DNA from: Triglochin maritima
Lineage: Eukaryota; Streptophyta; Magnoliopsida; Alismatales; Juncaginaceae
Length of the DNA stretch: 64,000 bases
Assembly: GCA_963682175.1 (NCBI GenBank)
Contig: OY821782.1
Coordinates: forward strand, 24,697,741 to 24,761,740
Direction of reading: 5' to 3'
Position numbers and translations under genes: made by a program. Within the stretch, counting starts at the first letter, position 1; every line of letters begins with the position of its first letter. This document shows, one piece after another, positions 52,511 to 63,607 of this stretch. The notes under the pieces were generated by a model that was not told the origin of the DNA, ran no database searches, and saw nothing but the letters and a program-made list of their open reading frames with translations.

Positions 52511-53166
52511 ACTAGACCGCTAAATATTGCTCATGTTATGTGTGATTGCGAGAAAAGATTTATCTAGCACCATATTGGGAGACGTAAGTATTTCATTATA
52601 TTTTATATTACTTGTTATATTAGTATTAAATGATTAATAAAGTTATTTAACATGATTGATTTACAATGATCATTGGATGTTGGCCGTTTTAGTTCCCAAT
52701 ACAAATAGTACGTGCATATTGGTTCGATCCTCTAGCATCAGATAAACCAAGGAAATCATCGAAGAATATTGCTCAATTGTAAGTTACTTTTAGTATAGTT
52801 AATTTAAATTTGTTCACTAATATTTCATTATTGCATATTTGAGGAAAACGTTCGACCATTTGTGTAATTTTGACAGACTCATGAATATACAAAAAATGAT
52901 GGGTCGAAAAAGGAGTTATAACAATCTAACAACTTGGCATTCAATGAAGGTAATATTATTCATTATTTAAGTAAACTCATGAAGCCAAGTTGACAAATTA
53001 TCAGTTTGGATATAATAATAAATATATATTTATTTGTAATTGTTGTAGTTCTGGAAATACTGAATGAGGTTACTACATAATGACTTAGATGAAACAAACA
53101 GTCAATCTGGGATTGGAAGATGGAGATTTACGACAGGTATCTTCGATATGTAACTTATATGTTAGG
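52511..53166 (+). pseudogene. CACTA C48 protease-like segment, copy 1
   Basis: Broken exons: IYLAPYWE, intron starting GTAAGTATTTC, then HWMLAVLVPNTNST and in the next frame AYWFDPLASDKPRKSSKNIA, and a last piece MRLLHNDLDETNSQSGIGRW. HW and the following Asp region belong to the Ulp1/C48 catalytic fold found at the C-terminus of some CACTA second ORFs. Copy 2 is at 54781. Confidence 0.65.
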
Positions 53167-54752
53167 TGACTAGTAGCATATCATGCATCAAATTCATGCT
53201 ATATATCTGTTATTTTACCCCAATATTGTGCTACTCGAGTTGTTGTTGTAGTGTTTCAGGTGTTAGGTAATAAAGAATAGAAAAGGGAACAAAAAGGACT
53301 TGAATGCAACAAGAATGGACTGAATTGAAGACTTCTTGACCCATTTGTAATGCGCAATGACTGGATCGCAAATCAAGAAGGACACAGATGAAATCCAGAG
53401 CGACCTGAACGCCTGGAAAACATTTAAAGAGCAAAAATCCCTCAAAACCATGATCTTGAGGAGTATTTAGGCAATTAAAGACAAACGGGTTCAAACCAGC
53501 GGACCACGAGTGCACCCCACGTGCACAATACATAATTTAAGCTTCAGGGAGAAAATGGGGCGGATCAGAGTCAAAACATCAGCAGTTGCGGATTAGGATC
53601 CGCCATAGGCGGATCAATTTTGTTTGAATGCTCTCCAATTTCAATCGTGGCTCGGCCTTGATAAATTGGGTGCACCAGAACCTATAGAAATCAATTTCAA
53701 CCGCCGGATTGCTCCCAGATCCATCCAAACCCTTATTACTTCTATAAATACCATTGTAATTCCTCCTCTCCAAGTCTTCTTCCTCCTCCCCCCATTAGAG
53801 TTGGTTGTAGTTTCCTGTTATAGTAGTGTAATAAGGGGGTTGGAGAGGAGCAAACTTTATATTTTTGTTTCTTAATCTAGTTTTGTTCTTGTTCTACACT
53901 TTAGTGTCTTTACTTAGATGCAATTTCTTTTATGTTGTTGTTTGGTTAATCTTGTTTTTAGTAATTTACATTATGGGTTGTTGTTGTTTTTATGCTTTCT
54001 TTAGTGTAGAGATGAGTAGAGAGTAGTCCATCCCCATTGGGGGTGGAGAAGAAGGTGATTTGGTCATGTGATGGATTAGTGTGTGTTAATCTTAATCCTT
54101 TGAGCTTTACATGATTTCCATAACCATCTAATGAGATTTCACTCTTATCTTTGATGTGCTAATGCTCTTGAATGAAGCTTAGGACATGTTTAGATTAGTA
54201 GGCCTACTTTATGGGGAATGATGAGGTTAGGATAAGGATGAAGTGGAAGAGGGGAACAAGACATGTGCTTGCATGTGCTCATGTTGGCTTTATCCCCTTT
54301 AATGTCTTGTATGTTTTAATGATTGTGATAAATCTTATTTCATGTGGAGACATAGTTGGATTTGAGTCATTATGCACGTGAACATATTTGCTTCGTTTCA
54401 ATTATTGTCTTGTATGTTTTAATGATAAAGTTTTATCTTATTTTATGTGGAGGCAGAGTTTAATTTGAGTTTTATGGATTTCATGTATGACATGTTTTAA
54501 TGAGCACATTTGAAGACAGACTACACCACACATTTTCATTTCCATGTTGTTTCTCTACCCCCAGGGGTTTAGTTTTTTTGCTTATTTTCCCGACTTCTTT
54601 CGCATTGTAGTGTAGTTTCAACCTTCATCATCCTTTTCTTTCCCCACTCGAGTATTGAGAATCTGACTCGTACACGCTCCCTGTGGATCGACCCGTGCTT
54701 TCCACTACTTCAACGCGGTCCTGCACTTGTCATATTATAACTAATTCAATCA
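53167..54752 (+). mobile_element. AthB-type LTR inserted with a complete primer-binding site
   Basis: 1586 bp, TGACTAGTAGCATATC... to ...AATTCAATCA, similar to 35612-37165. Palindrome GATCCGCC-ATA-GGCGGATC at about 53596-53614, TATA-like TCTATAAATACC near 53741. Directly after it come AGTTTTT and the 18-nt primer site, four more bases, then CACTA sequence again. No internal region and no second LTR. It is flanked by two copies of the CACTA C48 segment. Confidence 0.85.
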
Positions 54753-54758
54753 AGTTTT

Positions 54759-54776
54759 TGGCGTCGTTGTCTGGGA
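54759..54776 (+). other. tRNA-Asp primer-binding site (diverged)
   Basis: TGGCGTCGTTGTCTGGGA, three mismatches to the tRNA-Asp complement, at the same spacing from the LTR end as in AthA. TGAC then ACTAGACCGC follow. Confidence 0.85.
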
Positions 54777-54780
54777 TGAC

Positions 54781-55331
54781 ACTAGACCGCAAAAGATTAC
54801 CCAGCTTATGTGATTGCGAGAAGAGGATTTATCTAGCACCATATTGGGAGACGTAAGTATTTCATTATATTTTATATTACTTGTTATATTAGTATTAAAT
54901 GATTAATAAAGTTATTTAACATGATTGATTTACATTGATCATTGGATGTTGGCCGTTTTAGTTCCCAATACGAATAGTACGTGGATATTGGTTCGATCCT
55001 CTAGCATCAGATTAACCGAAGAAATAATCGAAGAATATTGCTCAATTGTAAGTTACTTTAAGTATAGTTAATTTAAATTTGTTCACTAATATTTCATTAT
55101 TGCATATTTGAGCAAAACTTTCGACCTTTTGTGTAATTTTGACAGACTCGTAAATATACATAAAATGATGGGTCGAAAAAGGAGTTAGAAGAAGCTAACA
55201 ACAGTGCATTCCAAGAAGGTAATATTATTCATTATTTAAATAAAATCATGAAGCCAAGTTGAAAAATTATCAGTTTGGATATAATAATGAATATATATTT
55301 ATTTGTAATTGTTGTAGTACCGGAAATATTT
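54781..55331 (+). pseudogene. CACTA C48 protease-like segment, copy 2
   Basis: Alignable with 52511-53062, including introns, with some 25 differences by eye over 550 bp. Starts with the same ACTAGACCGC and leaves the alignment after GGAAATA at ~55331. Same broken reading: IYLAPYWE, HWMLAVLVPNTNST. Confidence 0.7.
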
Positions 55332-55718
55332 TTATTTGAGCATACCTCCACCCCATAACCCATCTCCAATCCAACCCACCCCGCACCCCTGCAGCCCAGC
55401 ACACTGGAGCCTCACTACGTCGAGCACCTCGCAACCCAGCACGTACGAGCCTCAACACGTCGAGCACCCTGCAGCCCCGCACGCTCGTAGACCCGCCGAC
55501 TCTCATGCCGCTCTCCGACAACCATCCATCATCTTGTCGAAACCCCATTCGTCTACAAATGGTATTTTTTTTCAAATACATTTTTAGTTGCCAAAAGAAC
55601 GCATTTGCAAGTTGAGTTGGAGATTTTCAATGTTCAAACGTTGGACTCTCAATCAAAATTGAGTTTTTTGGTGCTGAAGTTCATTTTATATTACGTGTTT
55701 GTGTTGTTGTGTAGATAA
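55332..55718 (+). repeat. Pro/His-rich tandem repeat and intron-like stretch
   Basis: 55375-55500 holds about two and a half imperfect ~39-bp units (GCAGCCCAGCAC, GAGCCTCA, ACGTCGAGCACC). In the frame 55336-55587 it reads Pro/Ser/His-rich. 55560-55718 is AT-rich and ends TTGTGTAG before the transposase ATG, as an intron would. It may be the end of the C48-type ORF, but this is not certain. Confidence 0.5.
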
Positions 55719-55721
55719 CAA

Positions 55722-55852
55722 TGAATCAAAATTCGATTTTTGCAAGTCGATTGAGTGATGAGTATTAGTACGGAGTTGATAAATTTCCAGAGTTTGCACA
55801 AAAGAATGCATATATTTGAAACGAAGGAAAGGTGTTATGTCCATGTTGAAAA
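55722..55852 (+). pseudogene. CACTA transposase N-terminus (transposase-associated domain)
   Basis: ATGAATCAAAATTCG at 55722, reading RLSDEY, YGVDKFPEFAQKNA and EGKVLCPC, the zinc-binding N-terminal domain that precedes the tnp2 catalytic part in plant CACTA transposases. Two stops are present. Interrupted at 55853 by the CopT-2 LTR inside the CPCxKC motif. The remainder must lie beyond the right window edge, if it exists. Confidence 0.75.
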
Positions 55853-57891
55853 TGTAGGATTTCATGTTTAATTGTGCATATATATTTTTCGAAATTTTAT
55901 ACATAATAAGGATCAATTACAATTTTCTAGAAGTTCTCTAAAACTTCTTGATGTTCCAGAGACGTTGAGGAAGACGATCGTCGCTTCCCGTTGCGCCGGA
56001 TGCCTCCGAGTGTTCACCGAAACCCTAAACAAGGTTGGAGAGAAAGGAGCTAGCCAATCAATCTCCAAACTAGCTTAGAATCTAGCTACAAACCTTTTCC
56101 TTAGTCTCTGAGATTTCTCCTTCAAAGACTTAGAATTTAAGAGAATTTTCGTGGCCTTTTGTGGTGAATTAGGAGAGAAAAGAATTAGCAAAAACTTATA
56201 TCTTAATTAGGGAGAATAAAGACCTATTTATAGGCTCCAATCTTAATCTCAATCATGGCTAATCTTAACCCATGTTTTCTTGACATTTTCTCTGACAAAC
56301 TAATTGCATAATGCATTACATGCATCCACAAAACGTTTGACCAAGTTTGGAGTTAATCCAACCATTGATCAAATTAATCTCTTAATTATCAAAGGCAGAA
56401 AATCGATCGCGGTTCGGTTTACCGAGTCACACTCGGTTAACCAAATATGTCACGATTGTTTTACCGAGTATTAGACGGATGACCGATTCTTAAGGAGAAA
56501 AATTCTCCTTAACCGATCGGACTAATTCTTGTCTATAACCGAATGCCTTTCGGTTAACCGAAAATATCAGAACTGGACATTGTTCGGTCGACCGTTTCTG
56601 GTTCGGAATACCGATCCAGAATTCCAGGCACTTTGGTCAAGTTCGATCAATCAACTATGACTATTTGTTCCACGTTTGGTTGACCGATCCACAGATCCTT
56701 CGGTCGACCGAACCATAATGGATTACCGAACTTTTACCCAATTTTGCCTTTTCAAATTTTGGATTTATTTCCAACAAAATTTGAACTTTTGGGGGTTTTA
56801 GCAAATTCACAACTTATGCAATGTATTATCCTATGCAACAATAAATTATTGCACCCCATAATTTATGCATCTCATATGAATTTATCATGATTCTGATTAT
56901 GTTATATATATTACAACATAATTGATTTTACTTGTTCACCACATATGTCATATTTTCTATAAGAAACCCGACACATCATATGAACCAAAAATCAAGCTTC
57001 TTATTTCCCGGTTTTTGCGGTGTGACCTATGGGAGGATCTAGACTAAGTTGGCAGTGATATTAAGAGCTTAATATCACAAGCTATAAGCGGTATCTAGCT
57101 ACACATTATAGCTCCCAATTAGTTAGATGTCTTAATTCCACTCGAATCAAAACCCTATCCATTTAGTGATGGAGTGCACCACTTGTGTCCGTCCCTTGCC
57201 TCATGATATTAAGAATACACACAAAGTAGTATTGTGTTATCTTTGTATTAGTATTCATTTCTTGATCTCTTTAAGCTAGTTATAAATATGCGACTTAACT
57301 CAAATCACATTGTGCACATTATAACTTTACTTTATCAAGGGGCCCACTAATATCATCACTTAATTAAGAGGGGCAATGATAATCTTTTGACTAACTATCT
57401 TCTCCAACAAAAGTCATACTTAACCAACCAATGCCTTTACACTACTCTTATCGATAGCTCAAGACACTAGTCTAATTAAGCAATTCTTAAGTGATCGGAT
57501 ATAAGTCTCATATCAAAGGACCAAAGACACAGTAAAACATTAATGACACAGAAAACACAATTCTATAATGTTTTACTTATTAGGTCTATTCAGTATACAA
57601 AAGTAATATTTTCCTCTTTTTGTGTACCAGAGTTGTCACTCACTTGTAGAGCTACAACGAACTATGACCAACACGACAATCTTAACTCAGTAATTAATGT
57701 CCCATGTTAGTTACCATGATTGCGAATATCTTTTGTTTTATGTAAACCAATATCTTTTAAAGCTCTACGGTTAAGGACCAAGAGCCTCTTCCTTAACACT
57801 TCTAAAAGACGAATAACATAAACAAGGAACAAAATGATTTCTCATTCAATTCATAATAATTGACATTTAAAAGAAAAACTTTTAGAACACA
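55853..57891 (-). repeat. CopT-2 3' LTR
   Basis: 2039 bp on the minus strand, TGTGTTCTAAAAG (57891) to ..GAAATCCTACA (55853). CGGTCGACCG and CGGTTAACCG motifs lie at 56405-56760. A CAAATTTTG..TTTTAGC block is shared with the CopT-1 LTR. The end region 55853-56240 matches 63608-64000. Confidence 0.9.
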
Positions 57892-57912
57892 TTCCCTTCA
57901 ATCTCCCACTTG
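57892..57912 (-). other. CopT-2 polypurine tract
   Basis: Minus strand AAGTGGGAGATTGAAGGGAA directly before the LTR start. Confidence 0.8.
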
Positions 57913-57984
57913 TTAATAAAGTTTTCTTTCACATACATACTCAATGTATAAAACAATAATAACTAGGGTAAACCCCATTACATA

Positions 57985-58823
57985 TCAATCATCAAGCCGA
58001 TCTACATGGTTCCTCAATCCCATGGACTCGAAATGCATTTCGCCCTTGGCTTGGGATAAGGGTTTTGTGAATGGATCAGTTGTGTTGCTGTTGGTGTCCA
58101 CCCATAATAGATTTATTTTGCCTTCGTCGATGAGGTCACGTGTCACGAAGTACTTACGATCCATGTACTTTACTTTGTGGTGTGATCTAGGATCCTTGAT
58201 TTGCGAGATAGATGCACTATTATCGCAAAATAGCTCAATGGGTCCCTCACTCGTGGGAACTACTCCAAGCTCTTCAAGGAACTTCTTGATCCACACTCCT
58301 TCCTTGCTCGCTTCAGCGACAGCCATTTCTTCTGAAGCGGTGGTTGAATCGGCCGTAGTGGTTTGCTTCCAGCTACGCCAACTCACAGCTCCACCATTGA
58401 GAAGAAAGACGTATCCTGATTGCGACCTTCTATCGTCTGGATCACTCATGAAACTCGCATCCGAGTACCCTTCGGCTATCAACTCCCTTTGTCCTCTATA
58501 AACAAGAATTTTATCCTTAGTCCGGTTAAGGTACTTCAGGATATTCTTGACCGCAGTCCAATGCTCAGGACCTGTGTTGGATTGGTGACGACTTGTCATG
58601 CTTAGAACATACGAGACGTCGGGTCTTGTGCAAGTCATCGCGTACATGATCGACCCAATTGCCGAAGCATAAGGGACATCCTTCATGTACTCTAAGTCCT
58701 TACGTGATTGCGCACGTTGAGACTTCTTGAGTTGCACACCCATACTCAATGGCACACTGCCCTTTTTGGAGTTGTTCATCTTGAACCTTTCCAAGACCTT
58801 GTCAATGTATGTACGTTGATTGT
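57985..58823 (-). pseudogene. CopT-2 pol, RT end and RNase H
   Basis: Open part of 269 codons (57985-58794): GSIMYAMTCTRPDVSYVLSM, YSDASFMSDPDDRRSQSGYV, ADSTTASEEMAVAEASKEGV, LFCDNSASISQIKDPRSHHK and the terminal DPFTKPLSQ. It is split from the RT core by a one-base deletion near 58818-58823 (RRLIG / RTYIDKVLERF). The Glu of the STTEAE-type motif is present (SEE). Natural end of the polyprotein at 57985. Confidence 0.9.
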
Positions 58824-60131
58824 GCCAATGAGTCTACGGGATCTATCTCTATATATCTTGATTCCCAAAATGTATTGAGCTTCACCCATATCTTTCATTG
58901 AAAATGCAGATTTCAATGAACTTCTCCTTTGCTCAAGCAAAGGAATATGATTTCGCATAAGCAATATGTCATCGACATACAAGATTAGGAATACTACATG
59001 GCGTCCACTAACCTTCTTGTATATACAAGGTTCTCCCTTACTTTGAATGAAGTGAAGCTTCTTCACTTCCTCGTCAAAGCGTTTGTTCCAACTCCTTGAT
59101 GCTTGCTTCAATCCATAAATGGATCTTTGAAGCTTGCATACTTTCTCGCTATTCTTTGGATCTTCAAAACCTTGAAGTTGTACCATGTACACATCCTCCT
59201 CCAAATTCCCATTAAGGAACGTTGTTTTGACATCCATTTGCCATATTTCATAATCATGAAATGCAGCAATAGCGAGCATTATCCGAATAGAATTGAACAT
59301 GGCAACTGGTGAAAAAGTTTCATCATAGTCAATTCCTTGAACTTGAGTGAAACCCTTTGCTACAAGCCTTGCTTTGTAGGTTGTCAAGTTTCCATCCATG
59401 TTCATCTTCCTCTTGAAAACCCATTTATTTTGAAAGGCCTTTTTCCCTTGAGGAAGATCAACCAAGTTCCACACTTGATTATCAAACATGGATTCTATTT
59501 CGGATTCCATGGCTTTAAGCCATAATTTGGAGTCTTCCCTTTCCATTGCTTCTTGAATGGTCAAGGGATCATTGGTATCCAGTACCATGATTTCATGAAG
59601 TCCCAGATACAAGTCGGGTTTCTTCCTTTCCCTCGTTGACCTTCTTAGTTCTTTTGGTTCTTCTCGTGTCTCTCGAACTTCTTCCATAATTTCTTGAGGA
59701 GTGGGTTCACGTTCAACTCTTGAACGTACACTAGGTGGGGATGATTGAGATTCTCTCACAATTTCTTGCGAGGGTCTCTCACTCACGCTCCCACTAACCA
59801 AAGGAATCTCAGTTGCGCCTTGATGATCTTGAATGTCATCATTCATGTCATGATCTTGTAGAGTATATTGAGTTTCCTCAAGCACAACCCTACTCCCACT
59901 ACTTTTTACTCTTTCCAAAAATTCCTTTTCCAGAAATGTGGCATCCCTCTCTACAATCACTCGATTGGAGGTGATATGCCAAAAGTAGTATCCTCTTGTC
60001 TCACGAGGATAACCAATAAAGAAGCACTTATCTGCTTTTGGTTGAAGTTTGGTCGACATCAATTTCTTGACGTAAGCCTCACAACCCCAAACCTTGAGAA
60101 AATTGAGATTGGGTGTTTTACCACTCCACAT
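58824..60131 (-). pseudogene. CopT-2 pol, integrase C-terminus and reverse transcriptase core
   Basis: 451 open codons (58776-60131). Integrase tail WGCEAYVKKLMSTKLQPKAD, FIGYPRETRGYYFW and RVIVERDATFLEKEF, a Ser/Arg/Glu-rich linker, then [80 protein letters not shown] and the intact catalytic LILYVDDILL. A one-base deletion near 60145-60150 separates it from the integrase core. CopT-1 has its AthA insertion right after this box. Confidence 0.9.
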
Positions 60132-60433
60132 CTCATAAGGAGTTTCTCTACGGATTTGGATGGAACATTATTTAGTGTGTAAGCCGCAGTTTGTAGTGCA
60201 TAACTCCAAAAGTAAAGAGGTAATTCCGCATGACTCATCATTGACCGAACCATGTCGAGCAATGTCCTATTCCTCCTTTCGGATACCCCATTCCACTGAG
60301 GTGTACCGGGAGGGGTAAGTTGAGGTACAATACTGAACTCCTTTAGGTATGAGTCAAATTCAACACTTAAGTACTCACCTCCATGATCCGTTCGTAGAGA
60401 CTTGATTTTCTTGTCGAGTTGGTTCTCTACTTA
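60132..60433 (-). pseudogene. CopT-2 pol, integrase core
   Basis: [40 protein letters not shown] (with the catalytic Glu) and MMSHAELPLYFWSYALQTAA. Preceded by a TAA stop at ~60431 (FKEFKN*VENQLDKK). Frame is otherwise open to ~60150. Confidence 0.85.
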
Positions 60434-62094
60434 ATTCTTGAATTCTTTGAACTTGTCAAAGGACTCACTTTTGTTTCTCATTAGATAAACATAGTCATAA
60501 CGACTATAATCACCCGCGAACGTAATGAAGTACTTGAAACCATCTCGTGCACTAGTACTCATTGGACCACATACATCGGAATGTATCAAATCCAACAAGC
60601 CACTCGCCCTTGGACCTTTCTTCTTGAAAGGCTTTTTGGTCATTTTTCCCATTAAACATGGTTGGCACGTCTCCAATGATTTAAAATCAAGTACACCAAG
60701 AAGGTTAGCTTCTTGCAATTTCTTGATGCACTTTTCATTTATGTGACCAAGACGATAGTGCCACAAGAGAGTACCGTTCTCGTGAGTGGTCTTAAGTCTT
60801 TTGTTATTGATATTAAAGATTTGTTTATTATTCAATTCAAGCAAATAGAGATCATTCCTTATGAATGCTTTTGCATAGACAACACCATTCTTCAATATAG
60901 ACAAGCAAGAATTTGAAATATTTATATTGAAATTATCCATATCTAAGCATGATACAGAAATACTGTTCTTGCTAATCGAAGGCACATAATAAACATTCTT
61001 TAGACATAAATTTAAACCACTACATAATTGAAGCACCACAGATCCTTGTGCAACCGCAGAAACGTTCGCACCATTTCCGACCTTCAATTCTACCTCGTTC
61101 CTTACGAGTTCCTTCCTATCCGTGAGTAGCTGCACATTAAAAACTATGTGAGCACAAGATCCGGTATCAATTACCCAATCCTGGATAGAGGTGGCTAAAT
61201 TTATTTCAATAACAAATATACCTTTGGCCATTTTGGGGCGCCGACGTTCAATCACTCCGTTGTCAAGGTCTTCCTTGTACTTGGGGCAATTTTGCAGGAT
61301 GTGTCCTTTTCCACCGCAGTGAAAGCACTCCGTATTGGGAGTTGGAGATTTCTGAGATTTGACCCTCGAGACACTCTTATGAGCACCTCCTACTCCCTTG
61401 CTCTTGATTGAACCACTTTTGATAGATTTGCCCTTTCCTTTACCAATCTTTTGGCTCCTCCCATGGACGGCAATGACATGCTTGTCCCTACCCTTGCCCA
61501 TGTCAACTTCAGCAGTTTTGAGAGCGTTGTGCAGCTCCTCAAGACTCACTCCTTTTTCACGCACGTGGTAGTACATCACAAAGTCCTTAAAGGACGGGGC
61601 TAGAGAGCCAAGAATCATATCTTTAGCAATGTCCTCGGGCATTGGTGAAGAGAGTTTTGCCAACTTCTCAAGGTACCCTTGCATCGTGAGAAAATGCATG
61701 GATACCGATGTTCCCTCCGCCATATGGCACCTTGTGAGTGCGATGGTGGTCTTATAGCGCTCCTTTCGGGCACTATCCATTAACATCTTAGACAGAGCCT
61801 CCATGGTCTTCTTGGGTTTTGAATCCAAGTATTTCGCTTGAAGCGAGTCACCCATGGATGCTAGCATGAGACCGTGAACTTGGTTCTCTTGGTCTTCCCA
61901 CTTGGCTTTAGCCTCTTTCTCTTCATCGGTTAATCTCTCATTCCATTTTGGGATTGTTCCTTCCAAAATGTAAGATAGTTTCTCAAACTTTAACACGATA
62001 TTGAGTTTGAGTTACCAACTAATGAAGTTTGAGTCATCATTTGCTAAGGGTGTTTTTGTATCATGGATCGTACGATAGGTTGGATATTCGACAT
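60434..62094 (-). pseudogene. CopT-2 gag, protease and integrase N-terminus
   Basis: Probable start ATG 62094 (MSNIQPIVRSMIQKHP). A frameshift and a stop near 62010-62045 break the first 30 codons. From 61996 to 60431 it is open (521 codons). Gag has KWEDQENQVHGLMLASMGDS and YYHVREKGVSLEELHNAL. Basic linker, zinc knuckle CFHCGGKGHILQNC (near 61270-61320), protease VIDTGSCAHIV, pre-integrase HYRLGHINEKCIKKLQEANL with CQPCLMGK, and the integrase start HSDVCGP. The usual FIDDYSRY is FAGDYSRY here. Confidence 0.9.
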
Positions 62095-63607
62095 TTTTCT
62101 ACAAAATAAATCATACAGGTTTTAATGCCAATTTTATGTTTTAAAACACATACATATATATCGAATATAAATGTAAATACTGCAAATAAAATTTTGTCCA
62201 TAAATGCAGCAATTCAAGATCCCACCAATTGTAATATAGACTAGCTAAGGGCTATCGAATACATCACAATATCAAGGTAAGAAATAAACTCTTTCTAATC
62301 ACAACCTTTTTGAATTTTAGCATCTTCAAACTCTTGTGATTCTTGTCGTTTTAATTATGAGGGAATATGACCTATCCTCGTAAGAAAAACGTTTTCCCAA
62401 AACCGAGCGAGGGCTCTAGGTAATGTTAAGAAAACTTATTTTCATTTGATACGAGATACGTTTATCCATTGTATTCACAACTAAACATACTTGGGCTTCA
62501 CTAGGGTGAAATGCACCTCATATATTTAATTGTGGCACAACAATAGACAACCATTATATCTCCCACTATTCCCAAAGATGGAGGGAGCTATCTCCCGCTA
62601 AGGGCGAGCAGAGTATCCATCGATCAATGGCTGTTAGTGGATGAAATAAGAAGGAAAATTACTCTTAATTTTGTTGGACAATTTCATATATTAACATGTG
62701 ATTCAGAATTTTAGGTTATCATGCATATTATTATTCATAGACATCCTAACATTCAACACATTCATCACATGCATAGCAAGATTATAAAAATAGAAATTAA
62801 ACCATTCACACAATCCACATCGTGTGAGTTTATATGTTCCCTTCGATCCTTGATCCTCAATCCCTGATCTTTGATCCTCGATCGATGCGCTACAGCAGCG
62901 ACTTCCTCTTGCACCGGAGATGTAGATTTTACAGAAAATAAACATGCTCCTCACATTCGATAAAAACCGACTAGTGCAAGTCCTATGTAAAAAACTCTCA
63001 TATGCAAATGCAATTATCTAAAAGACAGAAAGAGAGAATTTTGGCTTTTACATATAAATAAGCCCTTGTATAATAATAATTACATACATTCACATTCATA
63101 GTTGCTGATTTGGAACATATAAACTCACAATTCCTGTAAAGACAAATCGAGCATCCATGCACGCAATATCGCTATAAACTATGCAATCTAGTTTATCCAT
63201 CATCTAGAATCCTAAAAAATTCTTTGAAAAACATTTTGAAATCCATTAAAAATGTTTTTCATCCATCCATAGTTCAAAAATAATTTTGAACCGTTGTCCA
63301 TCCAATTTCCAATGGAAAGATGAACCGCAGTTTTTCGGTTTTGTTGATTCTCTTACAAAATAATCATTTCTTTATAAAACGAAATTATTGTAAGTTAGAC
63401 TAATGTCTAAATCTTAATTCTAATAATTACATGGCATGTTTTAAAACACATAAAATATTTAAAACGAATTATTATAGAGAATTATATCAACAAAACATTC
63501 ATAGACCGAAAAATCGGTAAACCGAATTGTTTAAAACCTATATGGTAAACTAAATTCGTTTACAGCCTTAAATCATAAGAAAATTAAACCCTATGCTCTA
63601 ATACCAC
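62095..63607 (-). other. CopT-2 leader and primer-binding site
   Basis: 1.5 kb noncoding. At 63595-63606 the minus strand reads TGGTATTAGAGC, one mismatch to the tRNA-iMet type site TGGTATCAGAGC. 62850-62885 (GATCCTTGATCCTCAATCCC and following) is a small GATC-rich repeat. No ORF of note. Confidence 0.8.

Noticed and set aside
52511..55331. Reading the two CACTA C48 segments as a normal target site duplication
   Set aside because: Too long and too diverged, and their ends do not match on both sides. Reported only as an anomaly.
57944..58501. 185-codon plus-strand ORF
   Set aside because: Complement of the CopT-2 RNase H frame; composition and position explain it.
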